Assembly (NCBI GenBank): GCA_905221605.1
Contig: CAJNDS010002619.1
Location: 186,001-250,000 of the forward strand
Origin: Symbiodinium natans
Lineage: Eukaryota; Sar; Dinophyceae; Suessiales; Symbiodiniaceae
DNA: 64,000 nucleotides
Direction: 5' to 3'
Shown here: positions 39,101 to 50,422 of the stretch, piece after piece
How the letters are laid out: every line of letters begins with the position of its first letter
Numbering within the stretch: the first letter of the stretch is position 1
Made by a program: the position numbers and the translations under genes
The notes under the pieces: model-generated
Database searches by the model: none
Told to the model about the DNA's origin: nothing
The model's input: the letters and a program-made list of their open reading frames with translations, nothing else

Positions 39101-39660
39101 CGGACGAGCGCATCTTCCGGTTCATCAGCTGGCTTCGGGTGGGCGAGCCCGAGGAGGTGCCCCTGGCCGAGGCCGTGAGGGTGGCGCGCCGCGAGTTCCC
39201 GCGGCCGCCGGGCACGCACCCCGACGTGTGCCTGGTGCTCTCGCACGCGCACCGTGTGCAGGTCAACGAGCGGGAGAACAAGCTCCTGGCGCCCGCGGAC
39301 GCTGTCGTGATCGAGCACCAGGCGCCGGGCGCGCCCACGACCAACGCCCCGCAGAAGATGCGAGTTTGGCCCGGACTGCGGCTGGTGGGCGCCGGCGGCA
39401 AGGTGGCCAAAGGCACCTTTGTGCGGGTGGCCGAGGTGGGTGCGGAGCGCGTCGCGCTGGACGGCGGGCAGCAGTTCACCCACGCGGAGCTGCTGCGGCA
39501 TACGCGGCTGTGCCACGCCATCACCTACGCGAGCTGCCAGGGGCTGACGCTCCGCGGCCGGGTGTGGCTGCTGGACGCGGGCACGCAGCACTTCAACCTG
39601 CGGCACCTCGACGTCGGGGCCAGCCGAGCTACTAGCTCCGATCTGTTGAGCGTGCTGTAA
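36174..39660 (+). pseudogene. HNH + PolB-like palm + SF1 helicase fusion, copy 2 (77-bp deletion)
   Basis: Same architecture as copy 1. Relative to copy 1, 77 bp (copy 1 positions 26687-26763) are missing at the 37798/37799 joint. This lies just after the HNH domain and before motif-A-like VDVVRCRKNGL, and shifts the frame. The upstream frame then runs on as a shadow to 38558. The rest of the true frame (37825-39660) is open to the TAA and has TGC, not TAG, at the copy 1 stop position (about 38110). HNH (about 37625-37760), AKLSVNALIGLW (about 38165), KTDC (about 38456), Walker A GLPGTGKT (about 38688) and LMGDFRQLPAV (about 38960) are all intact. Confidence 0.75.
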
Positions 39661-39669
39661 GCAGACGCC

Positions 39670-40047
39670 AACGTGAGCTCTACATGAGTTGAACATGAGT
39701 CCACATGAGCTCTACATGAGTTGAACGTGAGTCCACATGAGCTCTACATGAGTTGAACATGAGTCCACATGAGCTCTACATGAGTTGAACGTGAGTCCAC
39801 ATGAGCTCTACATGAGTTGAACATGAGTCCACATGAGCTCTACATGAGTTGAACATGAGTCCACATGAGCTCTACATGAGTTGAACATGAGTGCACATGA
39901 GCTGTACATGAGTTGAACATGAATTCATGAGTTCTACATGAGTTGAACATGAGTCCACATGAGTTCTACATGAGTTGAACATGATTCCACATGAGTTGAA
40001 CATGAGTTATACATGAGTTGTGCAAGAGCTTTACATGAGTTCATGAG
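39670..40047. repeat. CATGAGT/CATGAGC minisatellite, copy 2
   Basis: Duplicate of 28635-29012 with the same unit order. Confidence 0.93.
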
Positions 40048-40548
40048 TAGCAAGCGATGCGGTCACGGAGTTCGCACCCTTGCAACGTGCGGCCGTGCGT
40101 TGACACGTTTTTGCGGTTTTTCGTAGTGCTTGAAGTGGATGTGCGTGTTTTCATGTCCCCCGGTTTTGTCGTGTTTTTGGCATGATTTTGGCATGACTCA
40201 TGGCTGCGCATGGCATGTTTTGCAGGAGTTGTTCTGGTTTTGACAACAGATACATAGCAAAAACTAGTGTTGACAGGCAGGGCCATCAGTGTTGCAAGTG
40301 CTAATTGTTTTGTCTGGGTCTTGTGCAAGGAGAGAGATGCTTGCCATGCATCCTTCTGGATCTCGCTGTCCTGGCAGGCGATATCGTGTGTCCTTTGTCA
40401 ACGCACTCTGCGTGTGGCACCCAGATACTTCTGAACCAGCAGCCAAACCGAAGATAACAGAAGGGAGTCGTGGATCATTGCTCCTTTGATTTCATTCAGT
40501 CGCATCTGCTCGAGCCTTCTTGAGGACAGCTGTAGGACGAGCGCAGCC
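40048..40548. other. Leader region before the SAM/NTPase gene, copy 2
   Basis: Duplicate of 29013-29513; no credible gene. Confidence 0.4.
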
Positions 40549-43500
40549 ATGGCAAGGACTCCAGCGTCGTGCAAGATTGGTCGCGTGCTGGTGCTGCTGG
40601 CGTTGTTTTGGGCGTGTCAGCCAGGGCCTAAGACAGGCGCTGCTCAGCCAGTGTTAGAAAGGATCCTGAGCAGCTTCAGGCAAACCGTGCAGACAGTGCG
40701 GGCTGCTGTTGTCCGGGCCGTGCCATGTGCAAGGCGGGATGCGACAGCATGGAGTGGCGAAGAGCATCAAGTCATAAAGCCAAGCGAGGCATCTTGTGGG
40801 CGCGTGGGCACGTAAGCCGCTCATTGCACGCAGAGCGAGCAAGGCTGGCAAAACTGAGAATAAAGTGGTAAGCTCATCCGGAGAAGTTCAGGCTGATGTC
40901 CAACCTGGTGAAGCTGACGACAAAGAAGATGATAAGGCAGGAATGGTTTGTCGGTTCGGAGTGAAACCCCTGCTTTGCTGTAAGGTGAGCCAGCTGGCCA
41001 AACAACACGATGCGGTTCAGAGCTACAAGGCAAATGAGGTGCCTTGCGTCGTTCTTATGTCGTTCCCTTTGGTCCTGCCCTGGCTTTCTCTGAAGCGTCT
41101 CTTGTAGGTGACTGGATGGGTTCGAGACTTTGACCCCAAGGTCGGAGATGACGAGCGTTGTGCCTGCTTGCGGTATTCAATGCGCCAACGTGCTCCGAGG
41201 ACATCAGCGAGTTTGCGGGTCAAGAGTACGCCGGGAAGGACCTGCTGGCGATGGGCGTGGCAGAGCTCGACAACCTCGAGTTGGCAAAAGGGCCACGGAG
41301 GCGCCTGATAGAGAGCATCAAGAAGCTGAAAGCGGCGGCCGCCGCTTGACTTTCAGCTGTGCCGTTGCTTCCGGGCAGCCTAGCCGCAGTCTTGGAGCAA
41401 CCTGAGGCCATTAGACAACCCAAACTGAAGCTTCGCAATGCAGGCACTGACGATGAGGCCCGGGGTCTTCGGAGCGTAGATGGATGTCCACAGCACGGGT
41501 TGCTCCTGCACAGGGTCGGATCAAGATGGTCGGCGGCGGCCTCGGAGCTGTGGGAAAGTTAGCCAAATGTGGCGGGGACGGCGCTGGCAGGTGACATGCT
41601 GTCGGCGCTGGTCGAGCTGCAGCTGAAGGACAAAGACCTCTTGCAAGCAGACGCTCGCCCACGTTGTGTTTTGGAGGGTGCCTGCCGTTCAGGGTCCCTG
41701 TTTGACTTTCTTTTGGCAACCTAGAAAGCCGAGGCCATCGATGTAATCAAGAAGCAGCTCGAAAAGCTACAGGACGACCAGGCCAGGCTGTTCATTGAAG
41801 TTGTCGCCATAGCACGGGTTGCTCCTGCACAGGGTCGGATCAAGATGGTCGGCGGCGGCCTCGGAGCTGTGGGAAAGTTAGCCAAATGTGGCGGGGACGG
41901 CGCTGGCAGGTGACATGCTGTCGGCGCTGGTCGAGCTGCAGCTGAAGGACAAAGACCTCTTGCAAGCAGACGCTCGCCCACGTTGTGTTTTGGAGGGTGC
42001 CTGCCGTTCAGGGTCCCTGTTTGACTTTCTTTTGGCAACCTAGAAAGCCGAGGCCATCGATGTAATCAAGAAGCAGCTCGAAAAGCTACAGGACGACCAG
42101 GCCAGGCTGTTCATTGAAGTTGTCGCCATAGCACGGGTTGCTCCTGCACAGGGTCGGATCAAGATGGTCGGCGGCGGCCTCGGAGCTGTGGGAAAGTTAG
42201 CCAGATGTGACGGGGACGGCGCTGGCAGGTGACATGCTGTCGGCGCTGGTCGAGCTGGATGCAAACAGTGTGATGAGTTCAGCTCTTCAGGATGTGGATG
42301 TCACATCGGTCGCTCGGCCGCACGCTGTATGTCCTTGCCGATCGCCGTCTGAGCTGTGCCGCCTGGCCCAGGTGTTGGAGCAGGCCTGCAACGCAACCAG
42401 GAGTGATGTGAAGAGCTACGGGCCAAAGCAAGTAGCTGCATGGACTGCGGCAAAACTGGTTTCTGCCAAGTACGACGCTGCGGCGATCCAACAGGCCAGG
42501 GGTGCAAATTTCGTTTGTGCCAGCCATTCTTTTTCCTGGTTTGGCACTTGCGAAGCTGTCTGAGATATCCTTCAGTTTGTCACTGTGTGCACTTTCGTTT
42601 GTTTGAGGCGCTTGGAGTGCTGAAGACGAGCGGCCCTACCCTGCTGAACATCACAAGCCAAGATCTCCAGCGCTGGGGGCTAGATGATCGCAGCATCGAA
42701 AAGACCGTGCTCGAGGCGGTTCAATCCTTAAGTGACCCTTCGGTCACTTTGGCATGCGCTAGTCACGCTTCTTTTGGCGGGCCTGTTTTGCTCAGTGTCA
42801 CGTCAATTGGCATCTTTCATGGCAGCCCGTGCGCTGAAAGGCGTTGACATTTCGTGACCTCGTGAACGACGAGGCGAAGGTCCAGTACAACTATCAAAAC
42901 AAGGTGTGGGTATATGGCCGTCCGACAAGTTTCCCCCCATGTGGCTACGTCCCAGACGCGCAGATGCTGAAGATAAGCATCAATGGCACGCATAGCTCAG
43001 AGATTCTGTTTATGAACTCCGAAGGCAAGAGTTGTATCCCAACCTTCCACGGAGAAAGTGGCAGTGGAAAGACTTTGCTAGCTGTGATGAAGCCGGCTAT
43101 CCTACTGCAAGCCGATCAAGGCGATACTGTTCGGGTGTTCACTATGACCGTCAGTGCCGAGGAGGTGCAAGAGATCAGCCAAGCCCAAAGCAAAGATGAT
43201 CGCGATGACCGGTGCAAAGCCAAGGTCATGAACACATTCAAGAAGTGCATCAAGTCGGCTTTGGGAGACCCAGGGGGTATTGTTACTCAATGGTTTCTTG
43301 GCACGCAGTGAGATGTTAGTGCCTAGGATTCAGGTTCTGAGACGTATCTGCTCCATACCTGGCCGTACCTGAAGCTAAGGCTGGAGCACCCTGATCCAGA
43401 CGATCTTGGCAATGTGGTATTTGTAATCGATGAGATTGGAACATGCCTCGATTTTGCACGTGGAGTGGCGGCGCAACAAGAGGACATATACAAGCACATG

Positions 43501-45039
43501 CAGCAGTTTTGCAAAAATAAGAGCCAATTGGTCATGGCAGGCACTGCAGGTGCAGGCACTGTGGCATATCAGCCATCTGTGGAAGTGTCGACAAAGCCAG
43601 AGCAAGTTTGCCTAGTCTTCGTCGGCAGCGTGAAAGACGCAACCTTCGGGCGTGCCCTATGTGAAGCAATGCTCCCCCTTGAAACTTGTGCAGTGAGATA
43701 CGACGACTTGATGGAGGTCAAATCTATGAAGGCATATCTCAGCAACGCACGGACTGCAGTCTTGTTAGTGGAGGAGGTCGCGCGATGGGTGAACAAGAAA
43801 CCCGCAAACGTTGCAAAAGAGACCGTGCGTGACGCATGGAAGCGTAGTCCTCATTTGACAAGCTATTTGGTGCCGAGCAAGTACAGAATGCTCAATCGCC
43901 TGCAGAGCGTGACGTGCATCCGTGATCATGCCGATTGCGCTTTGAAGCTGCTGATGCACCCTTCGCTTCTGGAAAGCAAAGATATTCCAGAACCTGAAGT
44001 TGCCAGGAGGTGTGTGACACTAGGACTCGTGGCTATTCCAGATTCTCAACAAGCTGCAGCAATCCACGCCCCCACCGGCAGCAAGTCATATTTCTCAACA
44101 ACCACTTTCGACTCCTCTGAGGCTCTGAAGCAGATGCTGCTTGCTGCATTCGAAGTTCCGGCCATTCTTCCAAAGGACGGACTGTCACTGGAACTCGTGG
44201 TGGCCGAGGCCCAGAGGCGCTTCTCAGAAGTGCTGACAGGCAATCGAGCTACCCTGAAGCATCTGCCGTATGCTATGCCTCCAGTGGACAATCAGGATAT
44301 GGAAGGCATTCCAGAGAATACATTCGTGGAGATTCTTGATGCGCTTGCTTCCCAGCAAACAGTCGTGCTGGTCAACGGACCCAGTGCGCAGGGAGCTGAC
44401 ATCATCCTGCTTCGAGCGGCTCAGCATACCAAGAATTGCACGGCCACGAAGCCTTTTGTTCGCTTCGTGCAGGTTAAGAACCAGAATCGTGCGGCGAACC
44501 AGACGGATGTCGTGAGAACATTGGGAGTTGCAGCAAAGGCAAACGCATCCCAGAGCAAATTTCAGAAACCTAACCCATGGTCTGCGATGGTACTGAATTG
44601 GTTCTGCCGGGTGGTGAGCGAGAAGAATTGCAAGAACTTGACACGGCACTTTGGACAGGTGCGAGAACTGAAAGGCAAACCTCGAGAGATGGACGTGGAT
44701 GTGGAGCTTGTTCTCCTCGAAAGAGTGACGACTCAAAAGGCACCTCCATCGTTACAGAAGCCGAGATTTTTAAAAGAATGCCCTACCTTCAAGCTGCAGA
44801 GTTTGGAGCACCTGGCTCCATTTCCGACACAACTGCCGTCTAGTACGGCGAAAGCATATGGGCAGAAAAAGGCCAACCGCCGGAAAACTCCAGTGCATTG
44901 CAGCTCATGCGCTGGTTGTTTGCCTTGTGTGAATGCTGGAAGGGTACTGCGTCGTGAACGTTTCCGCCTGGCATTCAGGTGGACTGGAGCATCGGGAGTG
45001 GTTTGCTCTACCCCAAACAATATCCCCGGTATCAAGTGA
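40549..45039 (+). CDS. SAM-domain / P-loop NTPase / nuclease-like gene, copy 2
   Basis: Duplicate of 29514-33685 with few base changes (for example Thr to Lys near 40965, Gln to Lys near 41330, Gly to Arg near 43898). The P-loop (about 43051), VFVIDEIG (about 43414) and FVQVKN (about 44465) are unchanged. It holds one additional 319-bp exon-intron unit (two full units, 41492-42129), so its predicted coiled coil is longer than in copy 1. No new stop in the large 3' exons. Confidence 0.6.
41492..42257. repeat. 319-bp exon-intron tandem repeat, copy 2 (2.4 units)
   Basis: Units at 41492-41810 and 41811-42129, then a partial unit. One unit more than copy 1. Confidence 0.9.
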
Positions 45040-45548
45040 GTGCGTTGTCCACTGGGGAGGGGTGTAGGAGTTCCTACAGGAGTAGGGTCGAGAATTTGAG
45101 CCCGTGGCTACAAGCCCACGCCGTTTAGCCCCTAGAAACTCCTCCAACACACCCTCTCAGGTCCCTATTCATCAACCTCGCTCGCTGGGAGATTGTCGCT
45201 GGGTGGAGCCTGGGAAGTATGAAGTGGATGATCCTGACCGTTGCCCCTAAATCCACTTCCCAGGTATCGAAGTGCAGACTGTGTGCGAGCCGTGTTCCTG
45301 CATGTTTTTTGGCATGTTTTATTGTTTTGTACTTGCTCCGAGCTGAGGAGCTGCGTGGCTCATCCGGCTCACTAGATGCTCATCTGCGCCTGCTGATGCT
45401 CATCAGCCTGCAGGCCCTCCAGTCTGGCCTCCAGGCCCAGCTCCAGTTCTGGCGGGTCTGGGTTGAACCCAACAAAGTCCCATGGCAGAGCTCCCACAAT
45501 GGGGGTTGCAGGCCCCTTTTGCTTGGTGGTATAGTTTTTGTGCCCGCT
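45040..45548. other. 3' flank of the SAM/NTPase gene, copy 2
   Basis: Duplicate of 33686-34194 with the same inverted repeats; no gene seen. Confidence 0.4.
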
Positions 45549-46144
45549 GATGCTCATCTGCCCGCCCGCTGATGCTCATCCGCCCGCCCACTGATGCTCA
45601 TCTGCCCTCCCGCTGATGCTCATCTGCCCGCCGTGCCCGCGGATGCTCATTTGGCCCACCGGCTGATGGCACGCAAGCCCCCGCAGGCCGCCCGGATTTC
45701 ACGGACTGCCCGGCAGATGCGGCCGACTGATGCTCATTGATGCCCGCCCGCTGATGCTCACCGCCCTCGGAGACTCGCCCCACCGTCGCTCCCGCCACCT
45801 CGTGTGGAATTTGGGCTCATGCTGGGCTCATGCTGGGCTCATGTTGGACTCATCTGGGCTCATGCTGGACTCATGTTGGACTCATCTGGGCTCATGCTGG
45901 GCTCATGCTGGGCTCATGTTGGGCTCATCTAGGCTCATCCTGCCGGCTGGTGCATCTGACCCCGCCCGCAGCCCGCCCGCCGATGCTCGACGCACCATGC
46001 TGGGCTCATGTGGGACTCATGCTGGGGTCATGTGTGACTCATCTGGGCTCATGCTGGGCTCATGTGGGACTCATCTGGGCTCATGTGGGACTCATCTGGG
46101 CGCATGTGGGACTCATGGGCTCATGCTGGGCTCATGTTTGGACA
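45549..46144. repeat. CTCAT minisatellite, copy 2
   Basis: Duplicate of 34195-34790. Confidence 0.9.
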
Positions 46145-46275
46145 GGAGGAGGGCGCTGGCAAGTCTCCACAGAGCTCCTTTACCAAGATTGCCAAGGCCG
46201 AGGCTGGCAAGTTCCGCGCAGCATCCTGCCGCACTCAAACCCTCGCAACACTGCCAGGTTGCTAAAAATCCCAGA

Positions 46276-46842
46276 CTCTCTCTTCTATAGCATTCCCCAG
46301 ACCCCTCTGAAGGCTGTGTACAGACAGCCTGAATGAAAGTGAGCAGCATCACATCTTTCATTCGATGGCGCTCAAGACTTCAGAAATGCTGCCACGGAGC
46401 TGTGGGGCCGCAGTTCTGCAGCAAGCAAAATCGCGCTTTAGAGCAGTTTTGGGGTGAGCGTTCCGACGAAAATGCCTCAAGGAGCAAGATTCTAGGGGGG
46501 TCCCCTTCCCATTTTTTTTTCCTCTTCTTTATTTTGTCCCTTCTGTTTTTTCTTTGCTTAATTTCCATGTCTTTTTTGTTTGTTTCTGTTTTTTCTCTTC
46601 TCTTCCTTTCCCTTCCCCTTGACCCCCCTAGAATCGCGACGAAGAGGCATTCTCATTGCGAGCACCCAAAACTGCTCTAAAGCGCGATTTTGCTTGCTGC
46701 AGAACTGCGGCCCCACAGCTCCGTGGCAGCATTTCTGAAGTCTTGAGCGCCATCGAATGAAAGATGTGATGCTACTCACTTTCATTCAGGCTGTCTGTAC
46801 ACAGCCTTCAGAGGGGTCTGGGGAATGCTATAGAAGAGAGAG
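46276..46842. mobile_element. 567-bp foldback element, copy 2
   Basis: Duplicate of 34922-35488. At least one arm base differs (GATGCTACTC here, GATGCTGCTC in copy 1). Confidence 0.85.
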
Positions 46843-46954
46843 ACAGCACCAAGCACACCTACGCCTCCAGGCTGTCCCAGAGGGGGCCGCTACCTACGTG
46901 TAGGGTTCCAAGCAAAGCCAAACCTTTAGCTCCGGACTCCCACCCCTTCTACAG

Positions 46955-47885
46955 CTTTCCTGGTCTTAACCACCTCGAGCAATGCGGCCTTGAGTCAAAG
47001 GGGGGTTACGGGAACACTCACGTCCGAGGGGTTTACACACGGTCGTAGCACATAGAAGCGGGCAACCTGCCCACCTAAGGGGGCAGAGGAAAGGAAGATT
47101 AGCCGTTTTACCGATGACAAAGCTGGAACATCCAGGCAGAACCGGTCCAGGGTAGTCCGTGGCAGATGGCCAGTGAAGCAACCACGAAAGAAAGGCCTCC
47201 CGTTCCCACAGGCACACCGCGGGGCCGACCCAGAAGGGTGTTCACAGCTGCAAGCTGTAAGCACACAAAAGACAAGCACAATCCAATCCGTGGCATAGAC
47301 CACGAGAGGGTTGCCAAACCAAGAATATCCCTAGGTAGTCTTGCGGCATGTATCGGCGAGGAGATGTGAGGGCTCACATCACGCAGGCAGCATGCCATGA
47401 AGGAACTCAATGGTGCGTTCGCATGGCGTTAGTAGGAGCCCTCAGATGACAGTTTGCTGTCCATTGCCAGGCCATTCCAGTCCGGACGCCGGGAGCGATG
47501 GCCCAGCTGAGGTGGTATGGGAACGCTTCCCTGCGGTACGGCTGGGCATGACTTGCATTGGAGGCAGCTCTTGCTCATCAACCTCCCACTCAGAGATGCC
47601 GTCCGGAATGGGGATACGCATGTATCTTGTCATTGAGGTTTGGGCCGCGAGCCACATCACCCGGACAGCTTCCTGGATTTGCCTGTGCTGCACAACACCT
47701 CGTCCTTATACTGAAAGGGGAAGGAGGTAACTGCAGCACGCAGGGCCGAACCAGGGAGCAGCAGGAAGAGAGATCTCGAGTCTGAAGCTTATTGACCTGC
47801 GGGACCTGCGAGCAAGGCGGAGAGATATCACAAGGCCAAGCAATGGACGCCGCATCTATTGACAGGCATCTTGAGCACCTTGGCC
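46955..47885. other. Unassigned region right of the duplication
   Basis: No gene I can support. A minus-strand frame at 47442-47693 (WLAAQTSMTRYMRIPIPDG …) has plausible composition and could be an exon of an unrecognised gene. The word GCAGCACGCAGGGCCGAA at about 47730 recurs at about 49827. CAATGGACGCCGCATCTATT with GACAGGCATCTTG near 47841 recurs in the repeats to the right. Confidence 0.4.
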
Positions 47886-48960
47886 GCAAGGTTTTCAGAA
47901 GGCCCAGAAATGATTAGGCCTCTCAAACTGCTGTCCCAACAGTTGCCTGAAGGCCCAGAAGTGATTAGGCTTCTCAAACTGCTGCCTCAACCTTTTCTGG
48001 AGGGCTCAGAGTGACTAGGCCTCTCAAATTGCTGCCTAAACTTCTCCGGGAGGCCCAGCAGTAAGTAGGCCTCTCAAGCTGCTGCCTAAAACTTCTCCAG
48101 AAGGCCTAGAAGTGATTAAGTCCCGCAAACTGCCCATTCTGTGACAGGTTTGCAGTCGCAAAAATCGGCCGCTGCGCGGGGCAGTTGAGGGACCACAGTA
48201 TCTGTTTCTGGATGCCAAGCAATGGACGCCGCATCTGTTGACAGGCATCTTGGGCACCTTGCCTGCAGATTAGGCTTCTCAAACTGCTGCCTCAACCTTT
48301 CCTGGAGGGTTCAGAGTGATTAGGCCTCTCAAACTGCTGCCTTAAACTTCTCCAGAAGGCCTAGAAGTGATTAAGTCCCGCAAACTGCCCATTCTGTGAC
48401 AGGTTTGCAGTCGCAAAAATCGGCCGCTGCGCGGGGCAGTTGAGGGACCACAGTATCTGTTTCTGGATGCCAAGCAATGGACGCCACATCTATTGACAGG
48501 CATCTTGGGCACCTTGCCTGCCGTCTCACTGCCCGGCCAGGAGGGCGCCCGCCCTCCTGCGCTGTGGCACGCAAAAGCAGTGGTAGACCTCTCAAACTGA
48601 TGCCTCAAGGTTTTCAGAAGGCCCAGAAATGATTAGGCCTCTCAAACTGCTGTCCCAACAGTTGCCTGAAGGCCCTTAGGCTTCTCAAACTGCTGCCTCA
48701 ACCTTTCCTGGAGGGCTCAGAGTGATTAGGCCTCTCAAACTGCTGCCTAAACTTCTCCGGGAGGCTCAGCAGTAAGTAGGCCTCTCAAACTGCTGCCTAA
48801 AACTTCTCCAGAAGGCCCAGAAGTGATTAAGCCCTGCACACGGCTGCCGGAACTTTCGCCAGAAGGCCCAAAAGGGATGTGAGGAACTGCTGCTTCGACC
48901 TATTCCAGCAGGTCCAGAAGTGACTAGGCCTAGCACTTAGCTGTGGGTCCCGCATCAGGT
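47886..48960. repeat. Degenerate about 50-bp tandem repeat with higher-order structure
   Basis: Units of the type GGCCTCTCAAACTGCTGCCT followed by AAACTTCTCCGGGAGGCCCA and GCAGTAAGTA occur many times with changes. A longer block (AAGTCCCGCAAACTGCCCAT through GACAGGCATCTTGGGCACC) is present at about 48115-48255 and again about 252 bp later. No ORF. Confidence 0.85.
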
Positions 48961-49221
48961 GTAGTCACGGGGTAAACCGGCTTGAAGTGCTCTCAAAAAA
49001 TCGGCCGCTGCGCGGGGCTCCGAGTTCTAAGGCCCCTTGACTCTCACACTTGACGCGCGGTTGGCTGCAGACCGTTAAGCAACCTTGTGGGCCTTAAACT
49101 GCACCAGGCTAAGCACGCCAAGCCGATAGGCTCCCGGTACCTGGGAAGCACACTACCCAAGTACCAGCCAGCAGCCTTTGGGGCTCTTGCGCCGTCTCAA
49201 AAATCGGCCGCTGCGCGGGGC
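48160..49221. repeat. Four dispersed copies of AAATCGGCCGCTGCGCGGGG
   Basis: The 20-bp GC-rich word preceded by A-rich bases occurs at about 48160, 48416, 48995 and 49198. The first two sit inside the 252-bp block; the last two have different flanks, so the word is conserved beyond its surroundings. It could be the core of a small dispersed element. Confidence 0.8.
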
Positions 49222-49784
49222 TGAAAGAATATGGCCTCTTGCAAGCTGCGCTCCAGGCCTGCCCTATGGCCATAGCTACGTGAGGACGCCCAGACTCACA
49301 CAGCGCAGACGGCAGCATAGTGTAGCCACACTAGCCCCTTGTCTGCCCCCGCTCGTCGGGGGGGAAGGGGGCGCCTCTTCTGGCACTCTGTGTGCATTGT
49401 GCTTAGTGTGCTTGCAACTTTCTTGCCAATCTACAATGGAGTCCTGAGTGCTATTGCTACGGCCCTGGCGCTTGTGTGGGGACTGTCTCTACGGACGCGT
49501 TGAGCAGTTTAGGTGACGGAGGTTCCTTGCCTTACGGCCTTCCCATACTTTCGCTTAATGTCTGTACCAGACGTGGCGCAGCATTGCTTTGGGTGACGGG
49601 CTGCTGAGTGATTGGTGCCGGTAGACCTCGCTGGCCTTGCGATAAGTTGTCTTGCAATAAGGGCCTCTGCGCTTGCGGTTGCTTCTTTGTAGTCACGACT
49701 TCTTTTTCGCTCGCTGGCTTGTACAGTTTGGCTCTCTTTTCGTTTCACCTGTTATGTCGAGCCCAACAAGACCGGCCTACTGTG
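49222..49784. other. No gene recognised
   Basis: Mixed unique sequence with a G-run (CGTCGGGGGGGAAGGGGGCG near 49352) and an A12 run at 49814. Nothing supported. Confidence 0.4.
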
Positions 49785-50177
49785 CTACTGATGTAGTAAA
49801 GAGGCGCCAGAGGAAAAAAAAAAAGCAGCACGCAGGGCCGAAGGATCAGGGTCCTTGGGGGTGCCATGACAGTACATCCTAAACCAGAAGCTGTTGAGTC
49901 GCTGCTTGGTTGGATGTTTGGCTCGCATGAGCCCCTTAATGGCAGCCCAATGAGCAGTGGCTGCGTCATACCACGCATTTTGGGGACGTTGGGGCCCATG
50001 CTTGGTGGGTGTGGTGCTGATCCCTTTCCAATGTGCATCAAAGATGACTGGCAGCCGGAAAGGGGCGGAGACATCCACTTCTCGCAAAGCTGCAAGGTCA
50101 GTGGTTTGCAGCTCCGAGAAGCGCCAATCATTCACCTGTGCCTCGGATTCGTCCTCCGCGTCTGACATGTCATCCAT
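49785..50177 (-). CDS. Hypothetical acidic-start protein or exon
   Basis: A 130-residue minus-strand frame starts MDDMSDAEDESEAQVNDWRF. It continues with a Trp/Pro/His-containing segment (FDAHWKGISTTPTKHGPQRP; AWYDAATAHWAAIKGLMRAK). It lies 246 bp downstream of the helicase gene on the same strand and could be a second ORF or last exon of the same unit. No family recognised. The last residues run into an A-rich tract and may be non-coding. Confidence 0.4.
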   Translation of the reverse strand: MDDMSDAEDESEAQVNDWRFSELQTTDLAALREVDVSAPFRLPVIFDAHWKGISTTPTKHGPQRPQNAWYDAATAHWAAIKGLMRAKHPTKQRLNSFWFRMYCHGTPKDPDPSALRAAFFFSSGASLLHQ

Positions 50178-50422
50178 CGGGCAGGGAGAGCCGTAGGGGC
50201 AACACTCGCCGTAGAAAAACAGCCATTCTGTGAGAAGTGTCAGGCCATTTCAGTTAAAAACTGATCAAAAATGTTCAATGTTTTGGTTGGCCACCGAGGC
50301 CGCAAGAGCAAGCCGGATGGCGTCAAGGAAATGGGCAGGGGGGAGGTCCGGCCTAAATTCTTGATAGTGCCTTTGCCCAAGTGTCGTGTGCCCTTGATGC
50401 CTAGGAACGTATTCAGGCTGGA

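Larger units (their letters stand above)
35601..46954. repeat. Tandem duplication, copy 2 (11,354 bp)
   Basis: Head-to-tail copy of 24489-35600, ending at CCCCTTCTACAG before the unrelated CTTTCC. No homology longer than one base is seen at the joint, which argues against simple repeat-mediated unequal crossing-over. Confidence 0.95.
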
